From Geothrix sp. 21YS21S-2 (lineage in GTDB: Bacteria > Acidobacteriota > Holophagae > Holophagales > Holophagaceae), in NCBI RefSeq assembly GCF_030846775.1, contig NZ_CP132910.1, positions 716,001-780,000 of the forward strand: DNA of 64,000 nt, read 5' to 3'. Numbering within the stretch: the stretch's first letter is position 1; every line of letters starts with the position of its first letter. The notes beneath the pieces were generated by a model. It was not told the origin of the DNA, searched no databases, and saw nothing but the letters and a program-made list of their open reading frames with translations. A program made the translations under genes and the position numbers. Below, piece after piece: positions 33,611 through 43,003 of this stretch.

Positions 33611-36600
33611 ATGTCCCGGCTCACCCTTTGCCGCCCCCGTTCCTGGAACCTTCCGCAACGGCTCACTCCGGCCCTTCTGGCCGTCCTGGCCGTCGTCCTC
33701 CTGGCTTGCGGCGGCGGGGGAGGCGGCACCCGGGGCGGAGGGGGGAGCGCCTCCCCGATTCCGGAGATCACCGGGAGCCTGCCGGCCGCAGCCACCCCCG
33801 GGGTCGCCATCACCCTCACGGGGGTGAACCTCGCGACCGTCGCCGGGGTGACGTTCACCCCCTCCATCGCCGCCCCCTTCACGGTGGACTCGGACACCCA
33901 GGTCACCACCACGGTGCCCCCGGGGGCCCAGACGGGCCCGATCACCGTCACCACCCGTGGGGGCCTGGCGGCCACGATCCCCTTCACCGTCGCCCAGCCC
34001 CTGCCTGAGCCCGTCCTGGATGCCTTCGCCCCGGACCGCGGCCGGGCCCGGAGCCAGGTGACGCTCGCGGGCTCCGGCTTCACGGGCGCCACCGGCGTCA
34101 CCCTGGGAGGGGTTGCGGCCACCTGGTTCTCCGTCGCCTCGGATACGCAGCTCCTCGTGGCCGTCCCGGAAGGGGCCGCCAGCGGCAGGATCGCGGTCGC
34201 GACGCGGTGGGGAACCGCGACGTCCGCCACGGATTTCACCTTCGACCCTGCGACGCCCGACCCCCCCGCGATCACGAGCCTCGCGCCCCTGTCCGGCCCC
34301 GTGAACACGGTGGTGCGGCTTTTCGGCAACAACCTGCTCGGCGTGACGAAGGCCGAACTCACCGGCATCAGCCTCCCCTTCACTCTCCTCGGCGATACGG
34401 AACTGATGTTCGCGATTTCCTTCGGGGCCGCCACCGGCCCCGTCACCCTCACCGGCGCCGCGGGCGCCGCCGCCACGTCCCTCCCCTTCACCGTCACGCC
34501 CGGGCCCGCCGCCGGCCCCTCCTTCCTGGACTTCACCCCCCGTTCGGCCCGGCCCGGCCAGACGATCACGATCACCGGCACCGGCCTCGCCTCGATCCTG
34601 AAGGCGACCGTCGGGGGCCAGATGGTCACCTCCGGTCCCCTGAACGACAACAGCCTGATCCTCTTTCTTCCGGAAAGCGTCCCGGTTTCCGGTCCGATCG
34701 TCCTTGCCTGGGCGGGCGGCACCGTCACCCACCCCGTTCCCTTGGCGGTCGATACGCCCCCGCCCTCCATCACCGCCTTCGATCCGCCCTCGGGACCGGA
34801 AGGCACGCCCGTGTGGATCCAGGGAACCGGGCTTGCCGCACCCACGGACATTCGATTCGGTTCCACCCGGGCGACCTCCCTCATCTATTCAAGTCCTTCC
34901 ACCATCAAGGTCCTGGTGCCCAAAGGGGCGACCCGGGGCCCGGTCACGGTGACCACCGCCGCCGGGCGGGTCCAGTCCATCCAGAGCTTCACGGTGACGG
35001 CCGGGACCAGCACCGCGGACACCCGGATCGCGGGGCTGTACGTCACCCAGGCCACCCAGCGCCTGGACCGGTCCGTGCCCCTGGTGGCGGGCCGCAAGGG
35101 CCGGGTGCGGGTCTTCCTGGAGGCCGGTTCCCCCAACCGGCAGAGCCCCTCGGTGCGGGTGACCCTGGCGGACGCCGGCGGCGCCACCCTGGTGACCCGG
35201 GATATCGCCGCCCCCAGGGCGGGCGTGCCCACCCGCCTGGACGACACCCTCGAGGGCCAATCCTGGGATTTCGATCTTGACGGCGCCTTCATTCAGCCCG
35301 GCACGACCATCCAGGCCCGGATCCTCGGAGCCTCGGACCTCGCCTCCGGCAACGACGTTTATCCCGCCGGAGGCGCGCCCCTGCCCTTGAATGTGGTGGA
35401 GGTGCCTCCCATCGGGATCACCCTCATTCCGGTCCGGCAGGGCGGCACCACCGGGCGCGTCACCGACGCCACCCGGACCCTGGATTCCTGGCTGACCGAG
35501 GTGCGCCGGATCTGGCCGCTCAAGGATATCGATCTGGTGCAGGCGCCGGTCATGAACTGGTCCGAGACCGTCACCGAGGACGGCATGACCTGGGCCCGGC
35601 TCCGGAATGCCATCGAGGTGCAGCGGCTGGCCGCGAACCCGAGGAGCCTGCGGTACCACTATGGCGTGATCGACCGCGGCTCGGCCCCGGGGATCGCCGG
35701 CCTGAGCCAGGTGCCGCAGGGCCCCACCAACCTCGCGAGGTCCGCCGTGGGTTGGGATGGCGAGGGCACCCCGAACAGGGAAACCTACTCCAGCGTCTTC
35801 GCCCATGAACTGGGGCACAACCTCCGGAGGGCCCACAGCCCCTGCGGCGGGGCCTCCGGCCCCGACCCGTCGTATCCCTACCCGGACGCGGAACTGGGCG
35901 CCACCGGCTTCGATCCCGCCTCGGGCAGGATCCTCCATCCCGCAATGTTCAAGGACATCATGAGCTACTGCAGTCCCCAATGGGTCAGCGACCATGTCTA
36001 CAAGGATGTGCTCGCCAACCGGGCCTGGGAGCTCGCCACCCCGTCGCCGCACGTGGCCACGCAGGGCATGGTGGTCTGGGGCACCATCCACAACGGCGAA
36101 ATCGCCGTGGAGCCCGCCTTCCAGACGGCGGACGTCTCGGGCCCGCCCGTCCCCGGCGACTGCACCCTCCTGCTGCGGGACGCCTCGGGCGCCATCCTCC
36201 AGGAGGTCCCGTTCGAGACCCGGGAGGAGGCCGATCTGCCCCAGGGCCAGCAGGTGCGGTCCTTCGCCTTCACCCTGGCCCTGAGCCCTGAGGTCCAGGC
36301 CGCGCTGGCCGGCATGGAGGTCGTCGACGGCTCCCAGGCCGCCCTGGGCGCGGTGGCCCGGGCCTCCCGCCGCTATGCTTCGCCCACCGGCCTCGCCCTG
36401 CCCCGGGACCCCGTGGCCACCGCATGGGGTCCGGGCACGGTGCACCTGAGCTGGGACGCCGCCACCCATCCCATGGTCATGGTGACCGATCCCGCAAGCG
36501 GCGCCGTCATCGGCATGGTCGAGGGCGGCTCCGCCGACCTGCTCACCGACGCCACGGAACTGGACCTGAACCTCTCCGCCGGGGTGCGCAGCGTGCGGAT

Positions 36601-36622
36601 GCGGGTGAAGGTCACGCCCTAG
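33611..36622 (+). CDS. Lipoprotein with five IPT/TIG domains and a metzincin-like protease region (paralog 1)
   Basis: A 1003-residue secreted lipoprotein: the signal VLAVVLLACGGGGGG carries a lipobox Cys and a poly-Gly tether. About five immunoglobulin-like IPT/TIG repeats of 80-85 residues follow (each starting near P-x-I-x-x-x-x-P-x-x-G and ending F-T-V). After residue 470 comes a strand-rich domain (LYVTQATQRLDRSVPLVAGR). Near residue 732 is HELGHNLRRAHSPCG, a complete metzincin zinc site (HExxHxxxxxH), with a possible Met-turn in DIMSYC. It probably acts on the cell surface. The next gene is a full-length paralog 19 bases downstream. Confidence 0.8.
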   Translation: MSRLTLCRPRSWNLPQRLTPALLAVLAVVLLACGGGGGGTRGGGGSASPIPEITGSLPAAATPGVAITLTGVNLATVAGVTFTPSIAAPFTVDSDTQVTTTVPPGAQTGPITVTTRGGLAATIPFTVAQPLPEPVLDAFAPDRGRARSQVTLAGSGFTGATGVTLGGVAATWFSVASDTQLLVAVPEGAASGRIAVATRWGTATSATDFTFDPATPDPPAITSLAPLSGPVNTVVRLFGNNLLGVTKAELTGISLPFTLLGDTELMFAISFGAATGPVTLTGAAGAAATSLPFTVTPGPAAGPSFLDFTPRSARPGQTITITGTGLASILKATVGGQMVTSGPLNDNSLILFLPESVPVSGPIVLAWAGGTVTHPVPLAVDTPPPSITAFDPPSGPEGTPVWIQGTGLAAPTDIRFGSTRATSLIYSSPSTIKVLVPKGATRGPVTVTTAAGRVQSIQSFTVTAGTSTADTRIAGLYVTQATQRLDRSVPLVAGRKGRVRVFLEAGSPNRQSPSVRVTLADAGGATLVTRDIAAPRAGVPTRLDDTLEGQSWDFDLDGAFIQPGTTIQARILGASDLASGNDVYPAGGAPLPLNVVEVPPIGITLIPVRQGGTTGRVTDATRTLDSWLTEVRRIWPLKDIDLVQAPVMNWSETVTEDGMTWARLRNAIEVQRLAANPRSLRYHYGVIDRGSAPGIAGLSQVPQGPTNLARSAVGWDGEGTPNRETYSSVFAHELGHNLRRAHSPCGGASGPDPSYPYPDAELGATGFDPASGRILHPAMFKDIMSYCSPQWVSDHVYKDVLANRAWELATPSPHVATQGMVVWGTIHNGEIAVEPAFQTADVSGPPVPGDCTLLLRDASGAILQEVPFETREEADLPQGQQVRSFAFTLALSPEVQAALAGMEVVDGSQAALGAVARASRRYASPTGLALPRDPVATAWGPGTVHLSWDAATHPMVMVTDPASGAVIGMVEGGSADLLTDATELDLNLSAGVRSVRMRVKVTP

Positions 36623-36641
36623 AGAACCATCAGGAGGAAGT

Positions 36642-39600
36642 ATGCCCCGGCTCTCCCAGCGCGATCAGCATCCAGGGAACATTACCGCGGTAATCCCGGC
36701 AGCCCTCACCCTGGCCTTCCTTTCCGCCTGCGGCGGCGGGAGCAAGGGTGGCACCCCGTCGGCGACGCCGGACAATCCCTTCACCCCCGGGCCCCGCATC
36801 CTTTCCGTCCTGCCTTCAGGCGGGGCTGTGGACACGCCCGTGAGGATCACCGGCGTGGGCCTGGGGACCGTCTCCGGCGTGACGTTCAGCCCGGGCGTCG
36901 CCGCGTCCTTCGACGCCTCGGACCTGGAGGTCACCACCACGGTGCCCCGGGGGGCCCAGACGGGCCCCGTCACGGTCACGACCCTCGCGGGGGAATCGGC
37001 CAGCGCGGCCTTCACCGTCCCCGCGACGCCGGATGCCCCGGTCCTGGACCGTTTCGACCCGGCCAGGGCCCAGGCCTACACCCCGATGACGATCCTGGGG
37101 TCGGGCCTCGCCAAGGCCACCGCCGTGACCGTCGGCGGCGCCGCCGTGGGCTGGTTCAGCGCCACCGACACGAAGATCCTCACCTCCGTCCCGGCAGGCG
37201 CCGGCTCCGGGAAGGTGGCCGTGACCACGCCGGCGGGCAGCGCGACCTCGACGGCGGATTTCACCCTGGATCCCGGACTGCCGGGCCCGCCGTCGATCAC
37301 CAGCATCGAGCCCCTGAAGGGGCCCGTGAACACGGTGGTGCGCCTTTTCGGCAACGGTCTGCTCCCGGTCACCCGGGTCGAATTGGCCGGCAACGCCGTC
37401 GTCTTCACGCCCGTGAACGACACGGAGCTCACGTTCACGGTCCCTGCGGGGGCCTCCACCGGTCCGGTGTCGATCACCGCCGCCACCGGCGCCGCCCTCA
37501 CCCCCCATCCCTTCACCGTCACCTCCGAAAGCCGCCCGGCCCCCACCTTCACGGGCTTCACCCCCCTGACGGGCCCCCCGGGCCAGCGGGTGGAGATCAC
37601 CGGCACCGGGCTCTCGGCGATCACCTCCGCGACGATCGCCGGCCAGCGCGCCCCCACCTTTTCCTGGGGGGACACCTCCCTCACCGTCTGGGTCCCCGGC
37701 GCCAACGCCGCCTCCGGCCCCATCGTCCTGACCCACGGGGACGGCACCATCACCCACCCCACGCCCTTCACGGTCGTCCACCCCGCTCCCGTCATCACCC
37801 GCATCGATCCGGTCACGGGCCCGGAGGGAACGTCCGTGGGGATCTGGGGGAGCAACCTGGATCCGGCCACGGAAATCCTCTTCGGATCCACCCGGGCCGT
37901 GTCGGTGACCTACAACCTGGGCTCCGTCATCCGGGTCCTCGTGCCCAAGGGGGCCACCACGGGCCCGGTGACGGTCACGGGCCCGGGCGGCAGGGCCCAG
38001 TCCGACCAGACCTTCACCGTCAAGGCCGGAACCTCCACCGCCAACAGGAGGATCTCGGGGCTGTACGTCACCCAGGCCACCCAGCGCATGGACCGGTCCG
38101 TACCGCTCGTGGCCGGCCGCAGCGGCCGGGTGCGGGTCTTCCTGGAAGGCGACGCCTCCCTCCCCCAGGCTCCCGCGGTGCGGGTGACCGTGACCGACGC
38201 GGCCGGCGGCACCCTGGTCACCCGGGACATTCCCGCCCCCCTGGCGACGGTGCCCCTTTATACCGACGACACCCGCGAAGGGCGGTCCTGGGATTTCACC
38301 CTGGACGGGGCGTTCGTCCAGCCCGGCAACGCGATCCAGGCCCGCATCCTCGGCGCGGGGACCGACCTGTCCGCCGCCGACGACGTCTACCCCCCGGGCG
38401 GCGCGCCGCTGCCCCTGAACGTGGTGGCGGTGCCCCCCATCGGGATCACCCTCATTCCGGTCCAGCAGGGCGGAACCGTGGGCCGGGTGAGCGACGCGGC
38501 CCGGCCCCTGGAATCCTGGCTGACCCTGGCCCGGCAGATCTGGCCCCTCAAGGACATCGATCTGGTGAAGGCGCCGGTCATGACCTGGAGCGAGCCCATC
38601 ACGGAGGACATCATGACCTGGGTCCGGCTTCGCACCGCCATCGAGGCCAACCGGTTGACCGCCGATCCCCGAAGCCGCCGGTACCATTACGGCGTGATCA
38701 ACCGCGGCCCCTCCCCCATGATCTCCGGACTGGCCGACATCAGCGGGCGTCCCGACAACCTCGCCAGGTCCGCGGTGGGCTTCGACGCCGAGGGCAGTCC
38801 CTTCGACCGGTCCTATTACGGAACCTTCGCCCATGAACTGGGGCACAACCTGCGGAGGTACCACAGCCCCTGCGGCGGAGCGGCAGTGCCTGACCCGAGG
38901 TATCCGTACCCGGACGCCGAACTCGGCGCCACCGGCTTCAACATGGCCACGGGCAAGGTGATCGCCCCCCGGGCCCAGTCGGACATCATGAGCTACTGCT
39001 ACCCGCGTTGGATCAGCGACTACGTCTACAAGGACGTGCTGGCCAACCGGGCCTGGGAACTCGGCACGCCGCGGTCGACAACCGAGGCCCGGCCGGGCCT
39101 CGTGGTCTGGGGCACGCTCTCGAAAGGGGGCGCGGTGCTGGAGCCGGCCTTCCAGGCGGCGGACTGCTCGGACCAGCCCGCCCCGGGGGACTGCACCCTC
39201 GTGCTACGGGACGCCACCGGCTCCATCCTCCAGGAGATCCCCTTCGAGGCCCAGGAGGAAGCCGACCTGCCCCAGGGCGAATCCGTGCGGACCTTCGCCT
39301 TCTCCATCCCCCTGAGCCCGCAGGTGGAAGCCGCGCTGGCCAGCATGGAGGTCGTCGACGCTTCCGCGAGGGCCGAGGGCACCGTGCGCCGGGCTTCCCG
39401 GTACTTCGCGTCGCCCACCGGCGCGGCCCTGCCCCGGGACCCCGTGGCCACCGCGTGGGGTCCGGGCACGGTGCATCTGGGCTGGGACGCCGCAACGCAC
39501 CCCATGGTCATGGTGACCGATCCCGCCACCGGGGCCGTCATCGGCATGGTGGAGGGGGGCTCCGCCGACCTGGCCACGGACGCGCGGGAGCTGGACCTGA

Positions 39601-39653
39601 ACATGAGCGCCGGCATCCGCAGCGTGCGCAGGCGGGTGAAGGTCACGCCGTAG
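36642..39653 (+). CDS. Lipoprotein with five IPT/TIG domains and a metzincin-like protease region (paralog 2)
   Basis: A 1003-residue tandem paralog of the preceding gene with the same order: lipobox (LTLAFLSACGGG), about five IPT/TIG repeats, the LYVTQATQRMDRSVPLVAGR domain, zinc site HELGHNLRRYHSPCG near residue 731, DIMSYC and the same RRVKVTP end. The C-terminal half is plainly more similar between copies than the TIG region, suggesting selection or gene conversion on the protease part. A clear AGGAGG site precedes the ATG at 36642. The stop overlaps the convergent PilZ gene by 11 bases. Substrate and partners are unknown. Confidence 0.8.
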   Translation: MPRLSQRDQHPGNITAVIPAALTLAFLSACGGGSKGGTPSATPDNPFTPGPRILSVLPSGGAVDTPVRITGVGLGTVSGVTFSPGVAASFDASDLEVTTTVPRGAQTGPVTVTTLAGESASAAFTVPATPDAPVLDRFDPARAQAYTPMTILGSGLAKATAVTVGGAAVGWFSATDTKILTSVPAGAGSGKVAVTTPAGSATSTADFTLDPGLPGPPSITSIEPLKGPVNTVVRLFGNGLLPVTRVELAGNAVVFTPVNDTELTFTVPAGASTGPVSITAATGAALTPHPFTVTSESRPAPTFTGFTPLTGPPGQRVEITGTGLSAITSATIAGQRAPTFSWGDTSLTVWVPGANAASGPIVLTHGDGTITHPTPFTVVHPAPVITRIDPVTGPEGTSVGIWGSNLDPATEILFGSTRAVSVTYNLGSVIRVLVPKGATTGPVTVTGPGGRAQSDQTFTVKAGTSTANRRISGLYVTQATQRMDRSVPLVAGRSGRVRVFLEGDASLPQAPAVRVTVTDAAGGTLVTRDIPAPLATVPLYTDDTREGRSWDFTLDGAFVQPGNAIQARILGAGTDLSAADDVYPPGGAPLPLNVVAVPPIGITLIPVQQGGTVGRVSDAARPLESWLTLARQIWPLKDIDLVKAPVMTWSEPITEDIMTWVRLRTAIEANRLTADPRSRRYHYGVINRGPSPMISGLADISGRPDNLARSAVGFDAEGSPFDRSYYGTFAHELGHNLRRYHSPCGGAAVPDPRYPYPDAELGATGFNMATGKVIAPRAQSDIMSYCYPRWISDYVYKDVLANRAWELGTPRSTTEARPGLVVWGTLSKGGAVLEPAFQAADCSDQPAPGDCTLVLRDATGSILQEIPFEAQEEADLPQGESVRTFAFSIPLSPQVEAALASMEVVDASARAEGTVRRASRYFASPTGAALPRDPVATAWGPGTVHLGWDAATHPMVMVTDPATGAVIGMVEGGSADLATDARELDLNMSAGIRSVRRRVKVTP

Positions 39654-40752
39654 GGAAGTGCTTTCGCAGGATCCCCTGCAGCAGCCTGGGCAGCAGGCCG
39701 GAGGACGTCGCCCCCAGCACGTAGACGCTGACGGCCTTGAGCTCGCTGCCCAGTTCGAACAGGGCGCCGTTGTCCACGCCGGTGCCCAGAAGCAGGAAGG
39801 GCACCTTGCCGCCCAGGGCCTCCAGGAGGATCCGGATGCGCTTGCGGTCGTCCATGCCCAGGGACGCAACGTGGAAGAGGACGAGGCTGCGGGTGGAGGC
39901 GGCCAGGTCCTTCATGTTCTGGGTGCCGGGGGCCACCCGCGCCAGGGGCGGAAGGTCCTTGAGGATCTCCCGGAGGCGGGCTTCCAGATCCGCGTCGCTC
40001 GACACCAGCGCCAGGCCGGGGGCGGTCTCCGCGCGGTGCGCGGCGCCGCTGCGCTCCTCGTCGGCTCCGCCCCGTCCGCTCTGGATGATGAGCTCCTCCT
40101 CCTGCTTCTGGAAGACCCACCGGGCGAAGGTGTCCAGGAGGGCGCCCTCGGGCCGGGGCCGGAACTCCAGGCCCAGGATCCGGTCCTTCACGTAGCGGAC
40201 CTTGGCCTTGGAGTTGATGACGATCTCGGGCGTGACGGTGAGGGCGATGTGGATGATGTCGTCCACGTCCACTTCGCCTTCCTCGAAGTCCCGCTGGGCG
40301 AAGATCCGCACCCCGCTGGTGCTGAGGTTCACCACGTTGGCCACCAGCAGGTCGTACTTGCGGGAGCTGAAGGTCGCCATGAGCCGGCCCACCCGGTCCA
40401 CCCGGTGCGAGGCGCGGTAGTCGTCCATGTTCATGACGGTGGGGAGGGCCAGGGACAGGGACTGGCGGCCCCGGGTCATGCCCACGCCCAGGGTGCGGGT
40501 GGGGGCCTCGTAGAACTGGTGGCCGTAGGGGAACCGCATGCGCAGCTCGGGCGAGCGCAGGCCGAAGATGGCGTCCTCCCGGCTCATGAGCGCCGTGACG
40601 TGGACGGCGTCCTGGTCCAGGCGGAGGAAGTTGGATTCCAGGCGGAGGTAGGGCGTCACGAGCAGGAGGAGTTCGCCCTTTTCGCAAACGTTACGCATCG
40701 CCTCACGTATCACGTCAGGGTTGCGGATGGTGGAATCGAGCTTGTTCTCCAT
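39643..40752 (-). CDS. PilZ-domain protein with extra C-terminal domain
   Basis: A 369-residue cytoplasmic protein. The middle holds a PilZ domain, a cyclic-di-GMP receptor: the RxxxR motif is in YRASHRVDRVG and the second motif is NLSTSGVRI, about 30 residues later. The N-terminal 100 residues look like a YcgR-N-type flap (LLLVTPYLRLESNFLR). The last 130 residues form a Rossmann-like domain (LALVSSDADLEARL; LVLFHVASLGMDDRKRIRIL) reminiscent of a receiver but without the usual Asp pattern. It may link the second messenger, possibly from the 9974 gene product, to an output. Convergent overlap with the TIG gene is 11 bases. Confidence 0.72.
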   Translation of the reverse strand: MENKLDSTIRNPDVIREAMRNVCEKGELLLLVTPYLRLESNFLRLDQDAVHVTALMSREDAIFGLRSPELRMRFPYGHQFYEAPTRTLGVGMTRGRQSLSLALPTVMNMDDYRASHRVDRVGRLMATFSSRKYDLLVANVVNLSTSGVRIFAQRDFEEGEVDVDDIIHIALTVTPEIVINSKAKVRYVKDRILGLEFRPRPEGALLDTFARWVFQKQEEELIIQSGRGGADEERSGAAHRAETAPGLALVSSDADLEARLREILKDLPPLARVAPGTQNMKDLAASTRSLVLFHVASLGMDDRKRIRILLEALGGKVPFLLLGTGVDNGALFELGSELKAVSVYVLGATSSGLLPRLLQGILRKHFPTA

Positions 40753-40811
40753 GGGCTCCGGGGGCGGTTATCCGATCATAGTGCAGGATTTTCCCCAGTG
40801 GCGGGAGAAAA

Positions 40812-42383
40812 TCAGCTGTAGCCGCCCATCTGGCGCCGGATGATGGGGCTGACCAGGACCCACAGGATCAGGGAGGCCGCCAGGGCCACGGTGGCGCAGA
40901 AGCCGAAGAGCACCGCCAGGGGGACGGTGCCCATGAGGCCCGCGGCCTTGCCGGCCAGGTACGACCCCAGGCCCGTGGCGAAGAACCAGGCCCCCATGAG
41001 CTGGCTGCTCATGTGCTTCGGGGCCAGCTTCGACACGTAGCTGAGGCCCACCGGGGACAGGCACAGCTCGCCGATGGTGTGCATGAGGTAGACGCCCCCG
41101 AGCCAGCCCATGCCCACCTTGGTCACCTGGCCGGGCACGGCCTGGGCGATGAGGGAGGCGGGCACCAGCAGGTAGAAGCCCAGGGCCGCGAAGAGCAGCG
41201 CCAGGGCGAACTTCACCGGGCTGCTGGGCCACTTCCCGGCCCTGCGGGTCCACAGCCAGGCGAAGACCGAGCCCAGGAGCACGATGCCCGTGGCGTTCAC
41301 CGACTGGAACCAGGAGGCGGGGATCTCGAACCCGAAGATCACCCGCTCGGTGAACTCCTTGGCGAAGAGGTTGAGGCTGGAGCCGGCCTGCTGGAAGACC
41401 GCCCAGAAGGTCATGCTGAAGCAGAGCATCATGCCCACCACGCCCAGGCGCTTGAGGTCCTCGGGGGTCAGCGTGGGCGCGGCCACGGTCTCGCCGGTGG
41501 CCGTGGTGGCCGCGGCGCGGCCCTGCACGATGCCCTTCTTCAGCAGCCAGGACACCGCCGCCATGGTGCCCACGGAGGCCGCGGCGCCGCCCAGCAGCTG
41601 GATGGGCCAGTTCTTCCCGCCGATGACCATCCAGGCCGAGGCCAGAAGCACCAGGAGGAGGATGGCCAGGAAGCCCATGCCGCGCGGCGGGGCCTCCTTC
41701 TGCCCTTCGGGCAGGTTCACGTCGACGATGAGGTTGCGCCGCAGGACGAAGTTGGCCAAGCCCAGGAGCATGCCGAAGCCGGAGAGCCCGAAGGCCCAGG
41801 CCCAGCCCGAGGGGGAGTGCAGGCCCATGCGGGTGAGGAAGGCGATGAAGGTGGGCTGCTCGGCCATGTAGCCGCAGAAGATGGGGGCGATCATGGCGCC
41901 CAGGTTGATGCCCATGTACTCGTAGGTGAACGCGCCGTCCCGGCGGGGGTCCTCCTTGGTGTAGAGCCGGCCCACCGAGGCGCTGACGTTGGGCTTCAGG
42001 AGGCAGGTGCCGATGGAGATGAGCACGAGGCTCGCCACCAGCCCGTTGAGGCTGCGCACCTGGAGCAGCAGCTGGCCCGCGGCGATGAAGAGGCCGCCGA
42101 GCACGATCGTTCGCTTCGCGCCGAGGAAGCGGTCCGCGATCTGCCCGCCGGAGAGGGCGAACAGGTAGATGGCCAGGAGATACCCTCCGAAAATGCCCGC
42201 CGCCTGGGGCTTCTCCAGCCCCATGCCCCCCAGCGCCACGGGCGCCGTGAGGTAGAGGATGAGGATGGCGCGCATGCCGTAGTGGCTCCAGCGTTCCCAC
42301 GTCTCCGTGAAGATGAGGACCCAAAGGCCCGCGGGCTGGCCCTTGGGGGGCGCAGGGGCATCCGTGCGAAGGTCTCCGCTCAT
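40812..42383 (-). CDS. Proton-dependent oligopeptide transporter (POT/PTR family)
   Basis: A 523-residue inner-membrane symporter for di- and tripeptides. The family motif ExxERxxYG is seen as ETWERWSHYG at residues 27-36, where the glutamates and arginine couple proton movement. GGQIADRFLGAKRTIVLGG and the PTR2 signature region YTYEYMGINLGAMIAPIFCGYMAEQ (here FTYEYMGINLGAM) follow. About 14 hydrophobic segments are present. The ATG at complement 42381-42383 has GGAG upstream and is preferred over one eight codons earlier. It is divergent from the DinB-like gene. Confidence 0.92.
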   Translation of the reverse strand: MSGDLRTDAPAPPKGQPAGLWVLIFTETWERWSHYGMRAILILYLTAPVALGGMGLEKPQAAGIFGGYLLAIYLFALSGGQIADRFLGAKRTIVLGGLFIAAGQLLLQVRSLNGLVASLVLISIGTCLLKPNVSASVGRLYTKEDPRRDGAFTYEYMGINLGAMIAPIFCGYMAEQPTFIAFLTRMGLHSPSGWAWAFGLSGFGMLLGLANFVLRRNLIVDVNLPEGQKEAPPRGMGFLAILLLVLLASAWMVIGGKNWPIQLLGGAAASVGTMAAVSWLLKKGIVQGRAAATTATGETVAAPTLTPEDLKRLGVVGMMLCFSMTFWAVFQQAGSSLNLFAKEFTERVIFGFEIPASWFQSVNATGIVLLGSVFAWLWTRRAGKWPSSPVKFALALLFAALGFYLLVPASLIAQAVPGQVTKVGMGWLGGVYLMHTIGELCLSPVGLSYVSKLAPKHMSSQLMGAWFFATGLGSYLAGKAAGLMGTVPLAVLFGFCATVALAASLILWVLVSPIIRRQMGGYS

Positions 42384-42508
42384 GGGCAAGCTCCGAATGA
42401 TTGTCACCTTCTTTATACCTTCTTTTTATTCAAACCCTTGTCACAACTGCCCAAAGGCCAATTCAGGTATGCTGGCCCGAGTCCGACTGGATTATCCGAG
42501 GTGCCTCC

Positions 42509-43003
42509 ATGCCCAGCAGCCTGTTCGACCATCTCCGGGACATGCACGATCACATGGCCTGGGCGGACGCCGTGTGGTTCGAGGCCTGGGGAACGTCCGG
42601 CTTCCAGGACGACGAGGACCTCCGCCAGCGCGTGCGCCACATGGCCGACACCGAGTCCGCCTTCCTGATGGTCCTGCGGGGCGAGCACGTCCGCTTCGAC
42701 CCGGCCACGCCCCTGCCCTCCTTCGAAGCCCTGCGGACCCATACCCGGGCCAACCACGAGGCCTACCGGGCCCTGTTCCGGGAGATGCCGCCGGAAGGCC
42801 TGGGCAGGGACCTGGTGGTCCCCTGGTTCCCCGGCCCGCCCTGCCACATCACGGTGGACGAGGCGCTGACCCAGGTGGCGATGCATACGCAGCACCACCG
42901 GGGGCAGCTGATGACGCGGCTGAAGGGGCTGGGGGGGAAACCCCTCAATGTGGACTACATCATCTGGACGTGGAAGAAACGGCCGGAAGGCAGGTGGGCC
43001 TAG
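42509..43003 (+). CDS. DinB-like four-helix metal-binding protein
   Basis: A 164-residue helical protein of the DinB/YfiT type. Three histidines fit the metal site: one in the first helix (LRDMHDHMAWAD) and two in the third (MHTQHHRGQLMTRLKG). These proteins act in thiol transfer or detoxification, or have unknown roles. The ATG at 42509 matches the family start; 36 codons of open frame precede it through the promoter. The last four bases overlap the convergent tricorn protease gene. Confidence 0.82.
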   Translation: MPSSLFDHLRDMHDHMAWADAVWFEAWGTSGFQDDEDLRQRVRHMADTESAFLMVLRGEHVRFDPATPLPSFEALRTHTRANHEAYRALFREMPPEGLGRDLVVPWFPGPPCHITVDEALTQVAMHTQHHRGQLMTRLKGLGGKPLNVDYIIWTWKKRPEGRWA

